DNA of 64,000 bases, from contig CM050447.1 of assembly GCA_027563935.2 (NCBI GenBank), forward strand, positions 10,136,501-10,200,500, given 5' to 3'. The notes under the pieces were generated by a model. The model worked only from the letters and a program-made list of their open reading frames with translations, was not told the origin of the DNA and searched no databases. A program made the translations under genes and the position numbers. Shown here one piece after another: positions 22,143 through 31,959 of this stretch (position 1 is the stretch's first letter; each line of letters starts with the position of its first letter). Origin of the DNA: Costus lasius (Eukaryota; Streptophyta; Magnoliopsida; Zingiberales; Costaceae).

Positions 22143-24815
22143 TGTTAAGCCATGGGCCAAAATTGGGCGCGACCCAATTTCTGGCTCAGCCCAATTTCTG
22201 GCTCAGCCCAGCCCTATTTAATATACCCGAACGGGTCGGGTTAAAGGGGGACGGATCGGGCGTCTACCCGGATCCAATTCCTCCAACGGACGAAATCCCC
22301 ACGTGCCAGATGAGTGCGTGCGGGGAGAGGGGCGGCGTGGGCAGCTGGTGTGGCAATGTCCCGTCGCGAGTGGGCTTAAGTTGACTGGGCAGGTGCGCGT
22401 GGCTCGAGGAGAAAAGAAAAAAAATGGAGAAGAGACGATGGGCTCGTTTGGAAAAAAAGAAGGAAGGAAACGTTTTTGGACATTAAGCGGCGTCTCTGGT
22501 GATCCTTCTTTCCTCCTCAACTCTTGCTCCCTACTCCGGCGCCGACGACCCCATCGGCCATCTCCCCGAGCTCCCTCTCGCGTAACCGGTGGTGTGGGCA
22601 GGTGGAATGGTTCGCGAGGAGCTCCTCGGTCTTCCCTCCCTCTTCGTCTTTTCCAGTGTCACCGTCGTCGCCGCATCGCCGACCTCACTTTTAGACGGCC
22701 TCGGAAGGCACAGAACGCTACCACTACATCGACTAGAAGGATCCGACAACTGTTGCCGAGGTAACTTCCTACCGTTCCGGCATCTTCCTCGATCCCCGCC
22801 CCGGATGCGAGCTTCTGCTCCGGCGACGCCGTTTTCCTTCTGGTTTCTCTATGAATGCATGCCTGGTTGGCCGAGTCTCGTGCTCCTTCCGGCGAGCCCC
22901 TCTGCCTTTCGTCCCCTCTGGGGTTCCGGCTCGCCTGCACGCGAGAAGTCCTGGACCCGACTCACCTGCTTGCGAGTTCGCCGGTCGGCGCCTCCTTCCG
23001 CCTGCGCACGGGTTATTCTCCTCTTTCTCCTCAGGCCATCTCCCACCCCCCTCGGCCTCGCCGTCAGCTTGGGAGTTTAGTCTGCGCCCTGGGCATGTGC
23101 TGTGAAGTCAACCACCGACGCCCTCTCCCTGTCCGCGTTGAAGAGGAGACACCGTTGGAGCGGAACTTCACCCTTCTCCATGGTCGCCGAACCAACTTCC
23201 GTCAAAGTGACAAGGGTGTCTACGTTCGCCGCTCTGGTTGTTTACCGGCCTCCTTCCGGAGCCGCCTTTCCCCGGTTTTGCAGCCGTCGCCGGGTCTCTG
23301 TTTCTCTCCGATTTCCTCTCTTCGCGAATGGGTATTGCGCCGCTCGCCTTTGTTGCCGCGCGCGTGCTGCGGGTTTCTTTGAGAGTGGGTTTGTCCCTCT
23401 CGTTTCTGTTCCGGTAGACAATTGTCGCCTAACCGTTGGCCGATTGTGGGCCGAACTTCTGGCATTGAAAACCTGGTTGCACGCCTGTGTTTCCTAGCGC
23501 TGTGGAATCGTTTTGCACAACGTCCGCGCCAGCGGGTCACCTTCGGCGGGTCATCAAAGGGCTTCAACCAAGCCCTGAAATAGGGTTTACGCTACAATCA
23601 TCATTGAAACGCTCAAAATCTCTCTTTTAATGAAAGGGAAAGTACAAGAAAACGAATCTAAGAGGAAAGAGACGATGAACCGAAGGAATCATGAAGAAAT
23701 CGTGATGATCTTGTGTCTCAATCTCCAAAAATCTCCAAAAATTATCTCGTCGTCGTGTTCTTCCGCCCGCACCGATTTGTCCCCCGATTACTCCTTTTTT
23801 TAGGGCATAAAAATTAGGGCTTTTATATCCCACGCATTCTCCTTCGAAAGAGCTTTCCATAGAGTCCTTACTTGCCAAATTTGGATGCCAAACGGGTCGA
23901 GAATCATCAAAAATCCGAGTGGAACTCGGACTCGCGCGAGTCTGGGTTAAAATCACGGGTGAACCCCGCGGGGTTCACCTGGCCGTGATTCATTCTGTGT
24001 GTTCTGGCTGAAAGAAGCGCGGTGCACCCCGTTGGGGTTCACCTGGCTATGCTTCGCTCTGGACTATTCTCGGCCTAAAGGAATTCTGGTGAACCCCGCT
24101 GGGGTTCACCCGGCCGTGAAGCTCTCTGTGAGTTTTGCTGGGTTCACCTGGCCGTATTTTTCAGGCTAACTCTCTTTTGGCCCAAATTTGACGTGTAGCT
24201 TCGTCTTTGTATAAGAAATCGTCTCATGGCCTTAGAATCTTCAAAATATGTCGAAAAAGGGTGATTTTATCTGAAATTTCACAAAATCACCAAAAAGTGA
24301 AAATTCCGAAGATATGAAGGAAATAAGCCTATACAGAGTATAAAAGTATCAAAATAAGCCTAGATTTAGCATGAAATGACCATCAAAATTACTATCAAAA
24401 TGCAAGGCATCAGTTTCCTGGCGCTGTGGAATCGTTTTGCACAATGTCCGCGCCGGCGGGTCACCTTCGACGTCCCGACGCCGATGTTGCTGTTGCGCTT
24501 TTGCACGTGTTGGAGGACCCCGTCAGACGAGCTCATCTCTGGGAGGGTCCATTGGGTTCGGGAGAATCAAGTCCCCCTCGGCAACACCGGTTTCTGGTGG
24601 TTTGCGAGTGCTGACCTAAACCCGGTTGGAACAGCAGAGATCCACACCGAGTCCTTATTTCGGCTGGGGTCCGATTCAGGGAATCGTTCCCGCGGTCGCG
24701 CCCAACCTCGCGGTTTTGTCTGTGGTGCCCCTGTGTGGGCGTGTAGGACTCGAGTCAAGCGTTGACTCATGTATATTTGGCTTAAAATTTTACTACGGTA
24801 AGTGTGGGCCTGATA
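22143..24815 (+). repeat. Left LTR of the gypsy element, interrupted
   Basis: It starts TGTTAAGCCATGGGCC. Positions 22396-23545 match 28443-29591 of the right LTR, and 24413-24815 match its 3' part. The end reads GGGCCTGATA where the right LTR has GGGCGTGACA, so the terminal CA is mutated. An 867-bp foreign fragment splits it at 23546. Open frames of up to 175 residues are preserved in both LTR copies simply because the copies are related. Confidence 0.85.
23546..24412 (-). mobile_element. Athila-like LTR fragment inside the gypsy LTR
   Basis: On the minus strand the fragment starts TGATGCCTTGCATTTTG, an LTR-like TG terminus, and runs 867 bp without reaching a TG/CA end on the other side. 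Segments match the Athila-like LTR at 26969-28442 in order: an ACGTGTAGC-TCGTCT block and a GTTTACGCTACAA block. The interior carries repeated palindromes around GAACCCCGCGGGGTTC. It is flanked by a 57-bp direct copy of the host LTR (23489-23545 and 24413-24469). Confidence 0.75.
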
Positions 24816-24817
24816 GC

Positions 24818-24830
24818 CGGTATCAGAGGC
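24818..24830 (+). other. Primer-binding site of the gypsy element
   Basis: CGGTATCAGAGGC follows the left LTR by two bases and resembles the TGGTATCAGAGC site complementary to plant initiator tRNA-Met, with changes. It marks the start of the internal region. Confidence 0.75.
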
Positions 24831-24903
24831 CAGGTTTCTGCACGTTCCAACTTGTACAAGCGTTGTATAACTGCCTTCAGCTTACCCTATTGCTTGTTTG
24901 CAG

Positions 24904-25776
24904 ATGACGCTTACGACTGACAGCCGGATTTCCTCCCTGGAGGACCTTATTGGGGAGGGCTCCCTAGCCCCCAAGACGCTGGTGGACTTGGTTTCCACCC
25001 TGCTTGTCTCACACGAGAGTCTTGCAGCTCAAGTGACTCGACTCACCGGGGAGCTGGAGACGGCTCAGGTGGAGTCGTGGAGATCGCGCTCCTTAAGCGC
25101 CTTACAGCGGTTGTACCGACGCAAATTGCGGCTGATTCCGGCCAGGGGGGCGTCGTGTGACGTTGCGCCCCGGAGCCTAGCCCCTTTAAGGGGGGTGCGT
25201 TGTTCCAAGGAAGTTGAGAACTTCCTATGGGATATGGAGATGTTTTTCCAGAACGCCCAGATCCCCGAGGGGGAGCAAGCCCAGATCGGCATCGTATATC
25301 TCTCCGGAGATGCAAAATTATGGTGGCGGACTCAGGCCGCACCAATTTTGCTCGGGTCCGATCCCACCCATAACCTCTCCTGGGAAGAGCTTAAATCTGA
25401 GATCAGGGCACAATTCCTTCCGGGGAAGTCGACTTGGGCGGCAAGGGATACATTGAAGAAGGTTCGGCATATTGGGAGTATTTGGGATTACGTGCAGCAT
25501 TTCTCCCAGCTTATGCTGGAGATTGATGATATGTCGGAGGAGGGCCGACTTTATACATTCATGGACTATCTCCAGGGCTGGGCCCGTGATGAGCTGTGCC
25601 GCCAGGAGGTGAGGACCCTGAAGGCCGCCATGCAGGCTGCTGACGCTCTAGCGGACCGTAGAGATCCGAGGGGACAGGCCCCTCCTACTGCTGTTGATAT
25701 AGTTGTTACGATTCATAACGAGAGTAGGATCGTAACGAGCGAACCTCTTTGCGAAACTTGCGAAGCCTCGACATGA
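24904..25776 (+). pseudogene. Ty3/gypsy gag, 3' part lost
   Basis: The frame opens at ATG 24904 and runs 290 residues. Residues about 105-240 are a retrotransposon gag domain: VENFLWDMEMFFQNAQIP, AKLWWRTQ, SWEELKSEIRAQFLPG and MDYLQGWARDEL. This capsid-like part would package element RNA. Coiled-coil-like sequence precedes it. After about 25690 the translation is no longer gag-like and stops at 25776, with no CCHC knuckle and no downstream pol, so the gene is cut at the border of the nested insertions. The ATG is preceded by TTTGCAG, which would also serve as a splice acceptor. Confidence 0.8.
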
Positions 25777-25824
25777 AAGTGCTTGGTCTTCGCTCGAGGG
25801 TTCATAATCTACCACGGAACCCAT

Positions 25825-26216
25825 TGGGTTTGTCTAGAACAATCCACCGCGAAAGTAGGAGACGTTCTGGGTAAATACCGGGGTGTACACTCGAAAGAGT
25901 GCACCTTGTACCATAGGGTAGATTCCTTATGTATATTTGTAAATTCATGTAACTGACATTTATTTCTTAGCGCAATTAAAATCGTCAGAGTGGTGGAAAC
26001 CAAAGCCCTGATATTCTCTCTCATATATTTTTCCTGCCGTAGTTGTTTGATTTCTTGCTTATGATTGCACTTAGTTTTAGTTTTTAAGTTCCAAAAACCA
26101 CGTTTTGATCTGCTTAAATTCCAAGAATTAGATTTTCTGGTACTCACCTTGTTCCCTGTCGGATTCGATATCTTTTGTATTACTTTGACATTTCCGTGCA
26201 CTTGCGGAGTGTGTCA
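25825..26216 (+). mobile_element. Solo LTR, 392 bp, TSD CCCAT
   Basis: The segment starts TGGGTTTGTC and ends GTGTGTCA, with CCCAT on both sides (25820-25824 and 26217-26221). It has a TATA-like string (TATATTTGTAAAT, about 25931) and no coding. Its end includes CGTGCACTTGCGG, shared with the U5 end of the Athila-like LTR nearby. The right flank is Athila-like gag, but sequence left of it does not obviously continue that gag, so the target context is uncertain. Confidence 0.6.
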
Positions 26217-26655
26217 CCCATGCTTCATACAGGGACTCTCCTTCTCATTGGGCAAAGTTGGTGATCTGATTTCTGAGCTGGGCTGTTTTACTCAGTGGGA
26301 AGTATTTTGATAGAAAAACTTGAGACAGCTGCTCCCACGTTGTAATAGAGGCCTGCGGTAATGACTGCAACCATGCCCTAGCTCGATCCCTGAGAGAAAA
26401 AGGGAAGAGTCTTAATTTGATAGCATCGGGATGAGCACCATTAATCTTTAAAGTGTCGCAGCATTCTAAAAAGATAGATAAATGAAGGTTAGGATCATCA
26501 GTAGCTGCCCCACTGAATTGGTTCTGTTGCACCATTTGTACAAGTGACGGCTTTATCTCAAAGTTGTTAGCTTCGATAGCCGGTCGCGATATGCTCGAGT
26601 GCACACCAGAGATGGTGGGTGCTGCAAAGTCCTTCAAAGAGCGGTTGACATCCAT
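26217..26655 (-). pseudogene. Athila/Tat-type gag fragment
   Basis: The minus-strand frame starts with MDVNRSLKDFAAPT at 26655 and includes LVQMVQQNQFSG, DPNLHLSIFLECCDTLKING and WEQLSQVFLSKYFP, the gag N-terminal domain of Athila/Tat gypsy elements. A TGA lies at 26245-26247 directly before EGESLYEAW, a motif that normally continues the domain. The fragment ends at the neighbouring solo LTR, leaving about 145 residues. It follows its own LTR (26969-28442) by 313 bp, the expected leader layout. Confidence 0.8.
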
Positions 26656-26949
26656 TGTTTAACTGTCAGAAAATTGTCCTTCAAGCTTCAGCCTTTTTAA
26701 ATTTCTTCTAACCAGACGGAAGGTACGCTCTATCTCCGGGTCTCCAGGTACAAGTTTCCCTGTTCGAACAGTATTCCTGGGTATAAACAAGTACCTTGAA
26801 CAAAAGATTAGTAGCACCGCACCAAGTAAAAACTTCAACTAAATAGAAATCAATTAAACAGAAAATGGAAAGAATAAAAAATAAGTAAAATCTAACTAAA
26901 CCTAGTCTATCAATCTCCTGATCGTGTTAATATTGGCAACCTAGTCTCC

Positions 26950-26962
26950 GGCAACGGCGCCA
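26950..26962 (-). other. Primer-binding site of the Athila-like element
   Basis: On the minus strand TGGCGCCGTTGCC follows the LTR end by six bases. This is the well-known primer-binding sequence of Athila/Tat-type gypsy elements and confirms the minus orientation of the adjacent LTR and gag. Confidence 0.8.
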
Positions 26963-26968
26963 AAAACT

Positions 26969-28442
26969 TGATAGGGGCCCGAACGGCTGCTACCGCAAGT
27001 GCACGGTCTATCGCGTAATAAAATAAGTATCGATTCCACGAGGACTAGGGGTCAAGTACTAACTGAACTCTCAACTAATAGCTAGGTTAACAATTAAGGG
27101 AGAAATGTCTAAAATCCTAGTGCAATTAATTAAACTAAAGCGGATTGAAAGCAGACAGAACAAAGAGCAAAGCAAACGGGGTTTTAAATCTATGAAAGAG
27201 ATTCGGGGTTTTAAGTTTCACCACACTGAAGCATGCAGAATTATTAGAATTTGATATTTTAAATTAGGTTTTATCTAAGTTCTCAAGGTAATTCTTCCTA
27301 GGGTACAGACGCGCTTCCTCTTAGGACACGGTCCGGTATCCGACTTAACCCAAATCTCCTACTCTCGTGGCTTACCGGGTTAAGTGGACCCAATGGGTTC
27401 TATGAAGAATTAGGGTTCCTCGGGTGATTTCGAGTGCTCTCGCTAAATGAAATCACCAGTCCAATCTAAGGGATTCTGATGACTGTGGTTCACTTCTCAG
27501 TCCTTCCCACAACATCTAGGGCATGCATACATATGACCAGTACATACACATGAATGAAAACATCCTAGACATGAATAAGAATCGAAGAGAAATAAGAGAA
27601 ACAAGTAGATCAAACATTAATATCAAACATTCTTATAATGGGCTACGCCCAAACCCCGAAAATGAGTTTACGCTACAAGATTCATCGTTAAATACCTGAA
27701 ATTTCTCACAATAATTAAATCAAACCGAAGGAGAGGGTAGATCCTTGATAGAAGAAGGTCTAGCATGAAGATCCACACCGGAACGACGAAGAAAATGAGT
27801 CGGAACAGTGTTGTCGCCCCAAAGATCGCCCAAAAACCCTAGTCTGTCGCCGTTTCGCTTCGTTATCTGCAACCGCTTAATGAAATCCAATGATTTTGGT
27901 CCCAAAACGTGCGTAGCTAAGTTAGGAATGTCTCCTCCAAATTTCAGCTAAATCTGCTTCCAAAATAGAAAGTTATAAGCGAAAAATCGGACACCTATCG
28001 AAGCTGCGCGAGACGATGCACGGCCGTGCATGGATGCATGGCCATGTCCGTGTACGGCTCGGTAACTCGAAAACTTACTCTTCACGGCCGTGCGTGGATG
28101 CACGCCCCTGCTCGTGTACGGCTCAGTGAAGCTTGGAGTAGTCAGCTCATGCACGGCCGTGCATGGATACACACCCATGGCCGTGAAGAGCGTAGAGGGC
28201 TCCGATTGGGCTGAAATTTCACGTGTAGCCTCGTCTCATCATGAGGAATTGTCCCATATCTTCAGATCTTCCAAATTCCACCAATTTTGAAGCAAAATAC
28301 CTATATTTCAATAAAATAGAGGAAAAGTGAAGGTTTTGAAGAATATAAAGCATTTAAGTGCATAAATGAGACAAAGCATGCAATTTGGTCTAAAATAATA
28401 ATAAAATTAAGCCACGATATATCATATATTTGCATATCATCA
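26969..28442 (-). repeat. Athila-like 5' LTR
   Basis: Reading the minus strand it starts TGATGATATGCAAATATATG and ends GGCCCCTATCA, 1474 bp with TG..CA ends. Within it at 28016-28164 are two exact copies of the 16-bp palindrome ATGCACGGCCGTGCAT and several variants. Its outer end abuts the gypsy right LTR at 28443. The matching 3' LTR of this element is not in the window. Confidence 0.8.
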
Positions 28443-29934
28443 CACGTGGCTCGAGGAGAAAAGAAAAAAAATGGAGAAGAGACGATGGGCTCGTCTGGAA
28501 AAAAAAGAAGGAAGGAAACATTTTTGGACGTTAAGCGGCGTCTCCGGTGATCCTTCTTTCCTCCTCGACTCTTGCTCCCTACTCCAGTGCCGACGACCCC
28601 ATCGGCCGTCTCCCCGAGCTCCCTCTCGCGTAACCGGTGGTGTGGGCGGGTGGAACGGTTCACGAGGAGCTCCCCGATCTTCCCTCCCTCTTCGTCTTTT
28701 CCGGTGTCATCGTCGCCGCCGCGTCGCCAACCTCACTTTCAGACGGCCTCGGAAGGCACAGAACGCTACCACTACATCGATTAGAAGGATCCGACAACTA
28801 TTGCCTAGGTAACTTTCTGCTGTTCCGGCGTCTTCCTCGATCCCCGCCCCGGATGCGAGCTTCTGCTCCGGCGATGCCATTTTCCTTCTGGTTTCTCTGC
28901 GAATGCACGCCTGGTTGGCCGAGTCTCGTGCTCCTTCCGGCGAGCCCCTCTACCTTTCATCCCCTCTGGGGTTTTGGCTCGCCTGCGCGCGAGAAGTCCC
29001 GGACCCGACTCACTTGCGTGCGAGTTCGCCGATCGGCACCTCCTTCCGCCTGCGCACGGGTTATTGTCCTCTTTCTCCTCAGGCCATCTCCCGTCCCCCT
29101 CGGCCTCGCCGTCGGCTTGGGGGTTTAGTCTGCACCCCGAGCGTGTGCTGTGAAGTCAACCGCCGACGCCCTCTCCCTGTCCGCGTCAAAGAGGAGACGC
29201 CGTTGGAGCGGAACTTCACCCTTCTCCATGGTCGTCGAACCAACTTCCGTCGAAGTGACAAGGGTGTCTACGTTCGCCGCTCTGGTTATTTACCGGCCGT
29301 CTTCTGAAGCTGCCTTTCCCCGGTTTTGCAGCCGTCGCCGGGTCTTTGTTTTTCTCCGATTTCATCTCTCCGCGAATGGGTATTGCGCCGCTCGCCTCCG
29401 TTGCCGCGCGCGTGCTGCAGGTTTCTTTGAGAGTGGGTTTGTCCCTCTCGTTTCTGTTCCGGTGACAATCGCCGCCTGACCGTTGGCCGATTGTGGGCCG
29501 AACTTCTGGCATCGGAAACCTGGTTGCACGCCTGTGTTTCCTGTTGTTGTGGAATCGTTTTGCGCAACGTCCGCGCCGGCGGGTCACCTTCGATGCCCCG
29601 ACGCTGACGTTGCTGTTGCGCTTTCGCACGTGTAGGAGGACCCCGTCGGACGAGCTCATCTCCGGGAGTTGGGTTCGAGAGAATCAAGTCTGCCTCAGCA
29701 ACACCGGTTTCTGGTGGTTTGCGAGCGCTGACCTGAACCCGGTTGGAACGGCAGAGATCCACGCCGAGTCCTTATTTTGGCTGGGCTTCGATTAGAGGAG
29801 TCGTTCCCGCCAGTCGCGCCCAACCTCGCGGTTTTGATCGTGGTGCCCCTGTGTGGGCGTGTATGGATTCGAGTCAAGCGTTGACTCATGTATATTTGAC
29901 TTAAAATTTTACTACGATAAGTGTGGGCGTGACA
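28443..29934 (+). repeat. Right LTR of the gypsy element, 5'-truncated
   Basis: It aligns with the left LTR from position 22396 onward, so the first 253 bp are missing. It ends GGGCGTGACA followed by the target repeat CCTAG. It retains the region the left LTR shows around its 867-bp insertion as one continuous copy, which confirms that the insertion is secondary. Confidence 0.85.
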
Positions 29935-29939
29935 CCTAG

Positions 29940-30469
29940 CATCTTTGCTTGCACGTTCACGGGAAAAATTTTAAAAAAGTTTAAAGGGCTCATAATTTTA
30001 GGCTAAAAAATATTTTTTTAAAAAAATTATAAAAAAATAATCTATGTGTTTTAAGCTATCCAATGGTACTAATATTATCGTGAATAAATTTATCCGCAAT
30101 GAGAAATAAGTATTTTAAACACAATAGAAAAATTAGTGATTACTGTAGCAAATTTTTTTTTTACCATATTTAATCATTGTGGATAAATTTATTCACGATG
30201 ATATTGGTACCATTGAATAACTTAAAACACAAAGATTACTTCTTTGTAATTTTTTCAAAAAAAAAATACTTTTTCCCCAAAATTATCAATCCTTCTTAAA
30301 TTTCTAGGCATGCATAAAAAAATTGCTCGCTTGCACGTCAACATCTTTGCTTTGTCACAATATTCATCCATCATATCCTCTGTTGTTTGGTCCTTTCCTA
30401 GTCTTAAGATTGTAGAGCTCAGTTTTTTCTAATGCATTCTACTACTATCATTAGGAATCTTAATACTTG
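29940..30469. other. AT-rich intergenic DNA
   Basis: No gene is seen. A pair of inverted, similar stretches (about 30060-30140 and 30165-30245, including AATAAATTTATCC / GGATAAATTTATT) could form a long imperfect hairpin, suggesting a foldback or MITE remnant. Confidence 0.35.
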
Positions 30470-31290
30470 GACCGGTGAGCTATAACACTTACGCTATGTT
30501 TCGTAAGAGGGGGAGAAAAGCAGAGAAAAAAAAAAGTTTAGGAGAAAAAATTGACCGGTGAGCTGTAATACTTAAACTATATTTCTTAAAAAGAAGAGGG
30601 GGAAGAAAATCTATGGGTGAAAGAAAAATAAAATGGGAGAAAAAATTGATGACATAAGTTTCATGTGATCAAAATTTTTCCCTTCCCAGGTAGCAATGGC
30701 GAGTGGGAGTGGGCAATTGGATGGCAACTGCGACGGTGCGTTGGATGGTGACAGTGCACTGGAAGGCAAGGGTGAGTAGCGAGCACACACGAGGGTTAGA
30801 AGAAAGGGATGGCGATGAGGGCTAGCTGGATGGCGAGCTAGATGTGCTAGGGCTGGATGCACGAGGAATGACAACGAGAGCTGGACGTGCGAGGGATGTC
30901 AGAGAGAGTTGGCTGGATGGCGGGCTGGACATGCACTGGACGACAAGGGCGAGGCCGAGCTGGCGGCGAGAGATGGCGATGCCTGGCAAGCAGTTGGATG
31001 GGGATTGCAGGCGAGGTTGGACGACGACGGCAATGGCAGGGGAGCGGTTGGACGATGACGGCGGGCGAGTAGCTGAACGACGACGGCGATTGAGCTTAGA
31101 TGCCAAATTTTGTTCCGACGATTTTTTCTCCGGATTTGGGTGGATGACAAAAGCAAGAAAAACATTAACTTTTGCAACCTCCATTCTCCCCACTTCCATT
31201 TTTCTCTTCACAAAAATAAAGAAAAACAATTGCTTTATCCTTTTCTTCCTCCCGTATAGCCTTGAAAGGAAACACGGTATTAAACCTTTC
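30470..31290. mobile_element. Candidate non-autonomous element, GC-rich core
   Basis: The left edge is purine-rich (CTATGTTTCGTAAGAGGGGG) and partly repeated 82 bp later (30552-30600). The reverse complement of the right edge reads CCGTGTTTCCTTTCAAGG, resembling the left edge. The core at 30690-31100 is GC-rich with repeated GGATGGCGAGCTGGA-like words and no recognisable protein. The layout resembles the elements at 16470 and 19944. Borders are approximate. Confidence 0.4.
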
Positions 31291-31815
31291 TGAAATTCGG
31301 TCAAGGGGAAGGGCATGCCTGCTGCTAAAACAGTTATTGTCCATTCGCGTAGGCTCGACGCTGGTTCCTCGCCCATTCATTGCACTCATATGGCTTCCTA
31401 CCACGTTTGGCTACACGACACGAATGTTGCCAATTTGAAATAAGGGATCCCAAAAAGCAACTTTGCCCATCATCTAAACTTGTCATGATAGTGCCACATG
31501 TTCTTGTACAATAAAAGCCTAGGCACAAGTAGAAAATGAGATCTCTTAATAAAAGCCTAGGCACAACTTTGCCAGATTAGACGTTTACATTCTTATTTCT
31601 TATACACTTTTAAAAAATCAATTTTAAATTTAATTTTTATAGACCACAATTGATGCATGACAGAATTTATTTAGTACCAGCAAAATTAAATTGTCACATC
31701 CACTAAACTTCCTACATATTTGCATTATTTAATCAACAAGAAAGCACGTTATATTAACTTCTTTTCCGGCATTATATAATTCAGAAAAGGGCAAATAATT
31801 ACTTTTAGAAAGCTT

Positions 31816-31823
31816 TATATAAA
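31816..31823 (+). promoter_or_regulatory. TATA box of UBC35/36
   Basis: TATATAAA lies 137 bp before the UBC start codon and is followed by a CT-rich leader (31863-31900), matching a plant core promoter and 5' UTR. Confidence 0.6.
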
Positions 31824-31959
31824 CGCAATTCACTACGTGGATTCGATTATACTGGCGGTTTCCTTTGACTTGCTTCTTTCCCTTTTTCTTCCCCTCCGAT
31901 CAATCCTAGCGAGAAGCCTTAACCCAACGAGAGGGAGGCCGATTCGCACTGTCGTTTCG

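Larger units (their letters stand above)
22143..29934 (+). mobile_element. Truncated Ty3/gypsy element, TSD CCTAG, with nested insertions
   Basis: Two copies of the same LTR (22143-24815, interrupted; 28443-29934, 5'-truncated) bracket an initiator-tRNA-Met-type primer-binding site and a gag frame. The exact repeat CCTAG lies immediately outside (22138-22142 and 29935-29939), so the outer ends are the original insertion borders. Protease, reverse transcriptase, RNase H and integrase are all missing. Between gag and the right LTR lie an unrelated solo LTR, an Athila-like gag piece and an Athila-like LTR on the minus strand. The first 253 bp of the right LTR were lost where the Athila LTR abuts it. 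Long LTRs and this primer site fit a Tekay/Del-type element, but without pol the lineage is inference. Confidence 0.85.

Noticed and set aside
22589..23382. Overlapping open frames of 131-175 residues, repeated at 28637-29307
   Set aside because: They lie in the two gypsy LTRs, are GC-rich, occur in several frames on both strands and match nothing. Their conservation is explained by LTR duplication.
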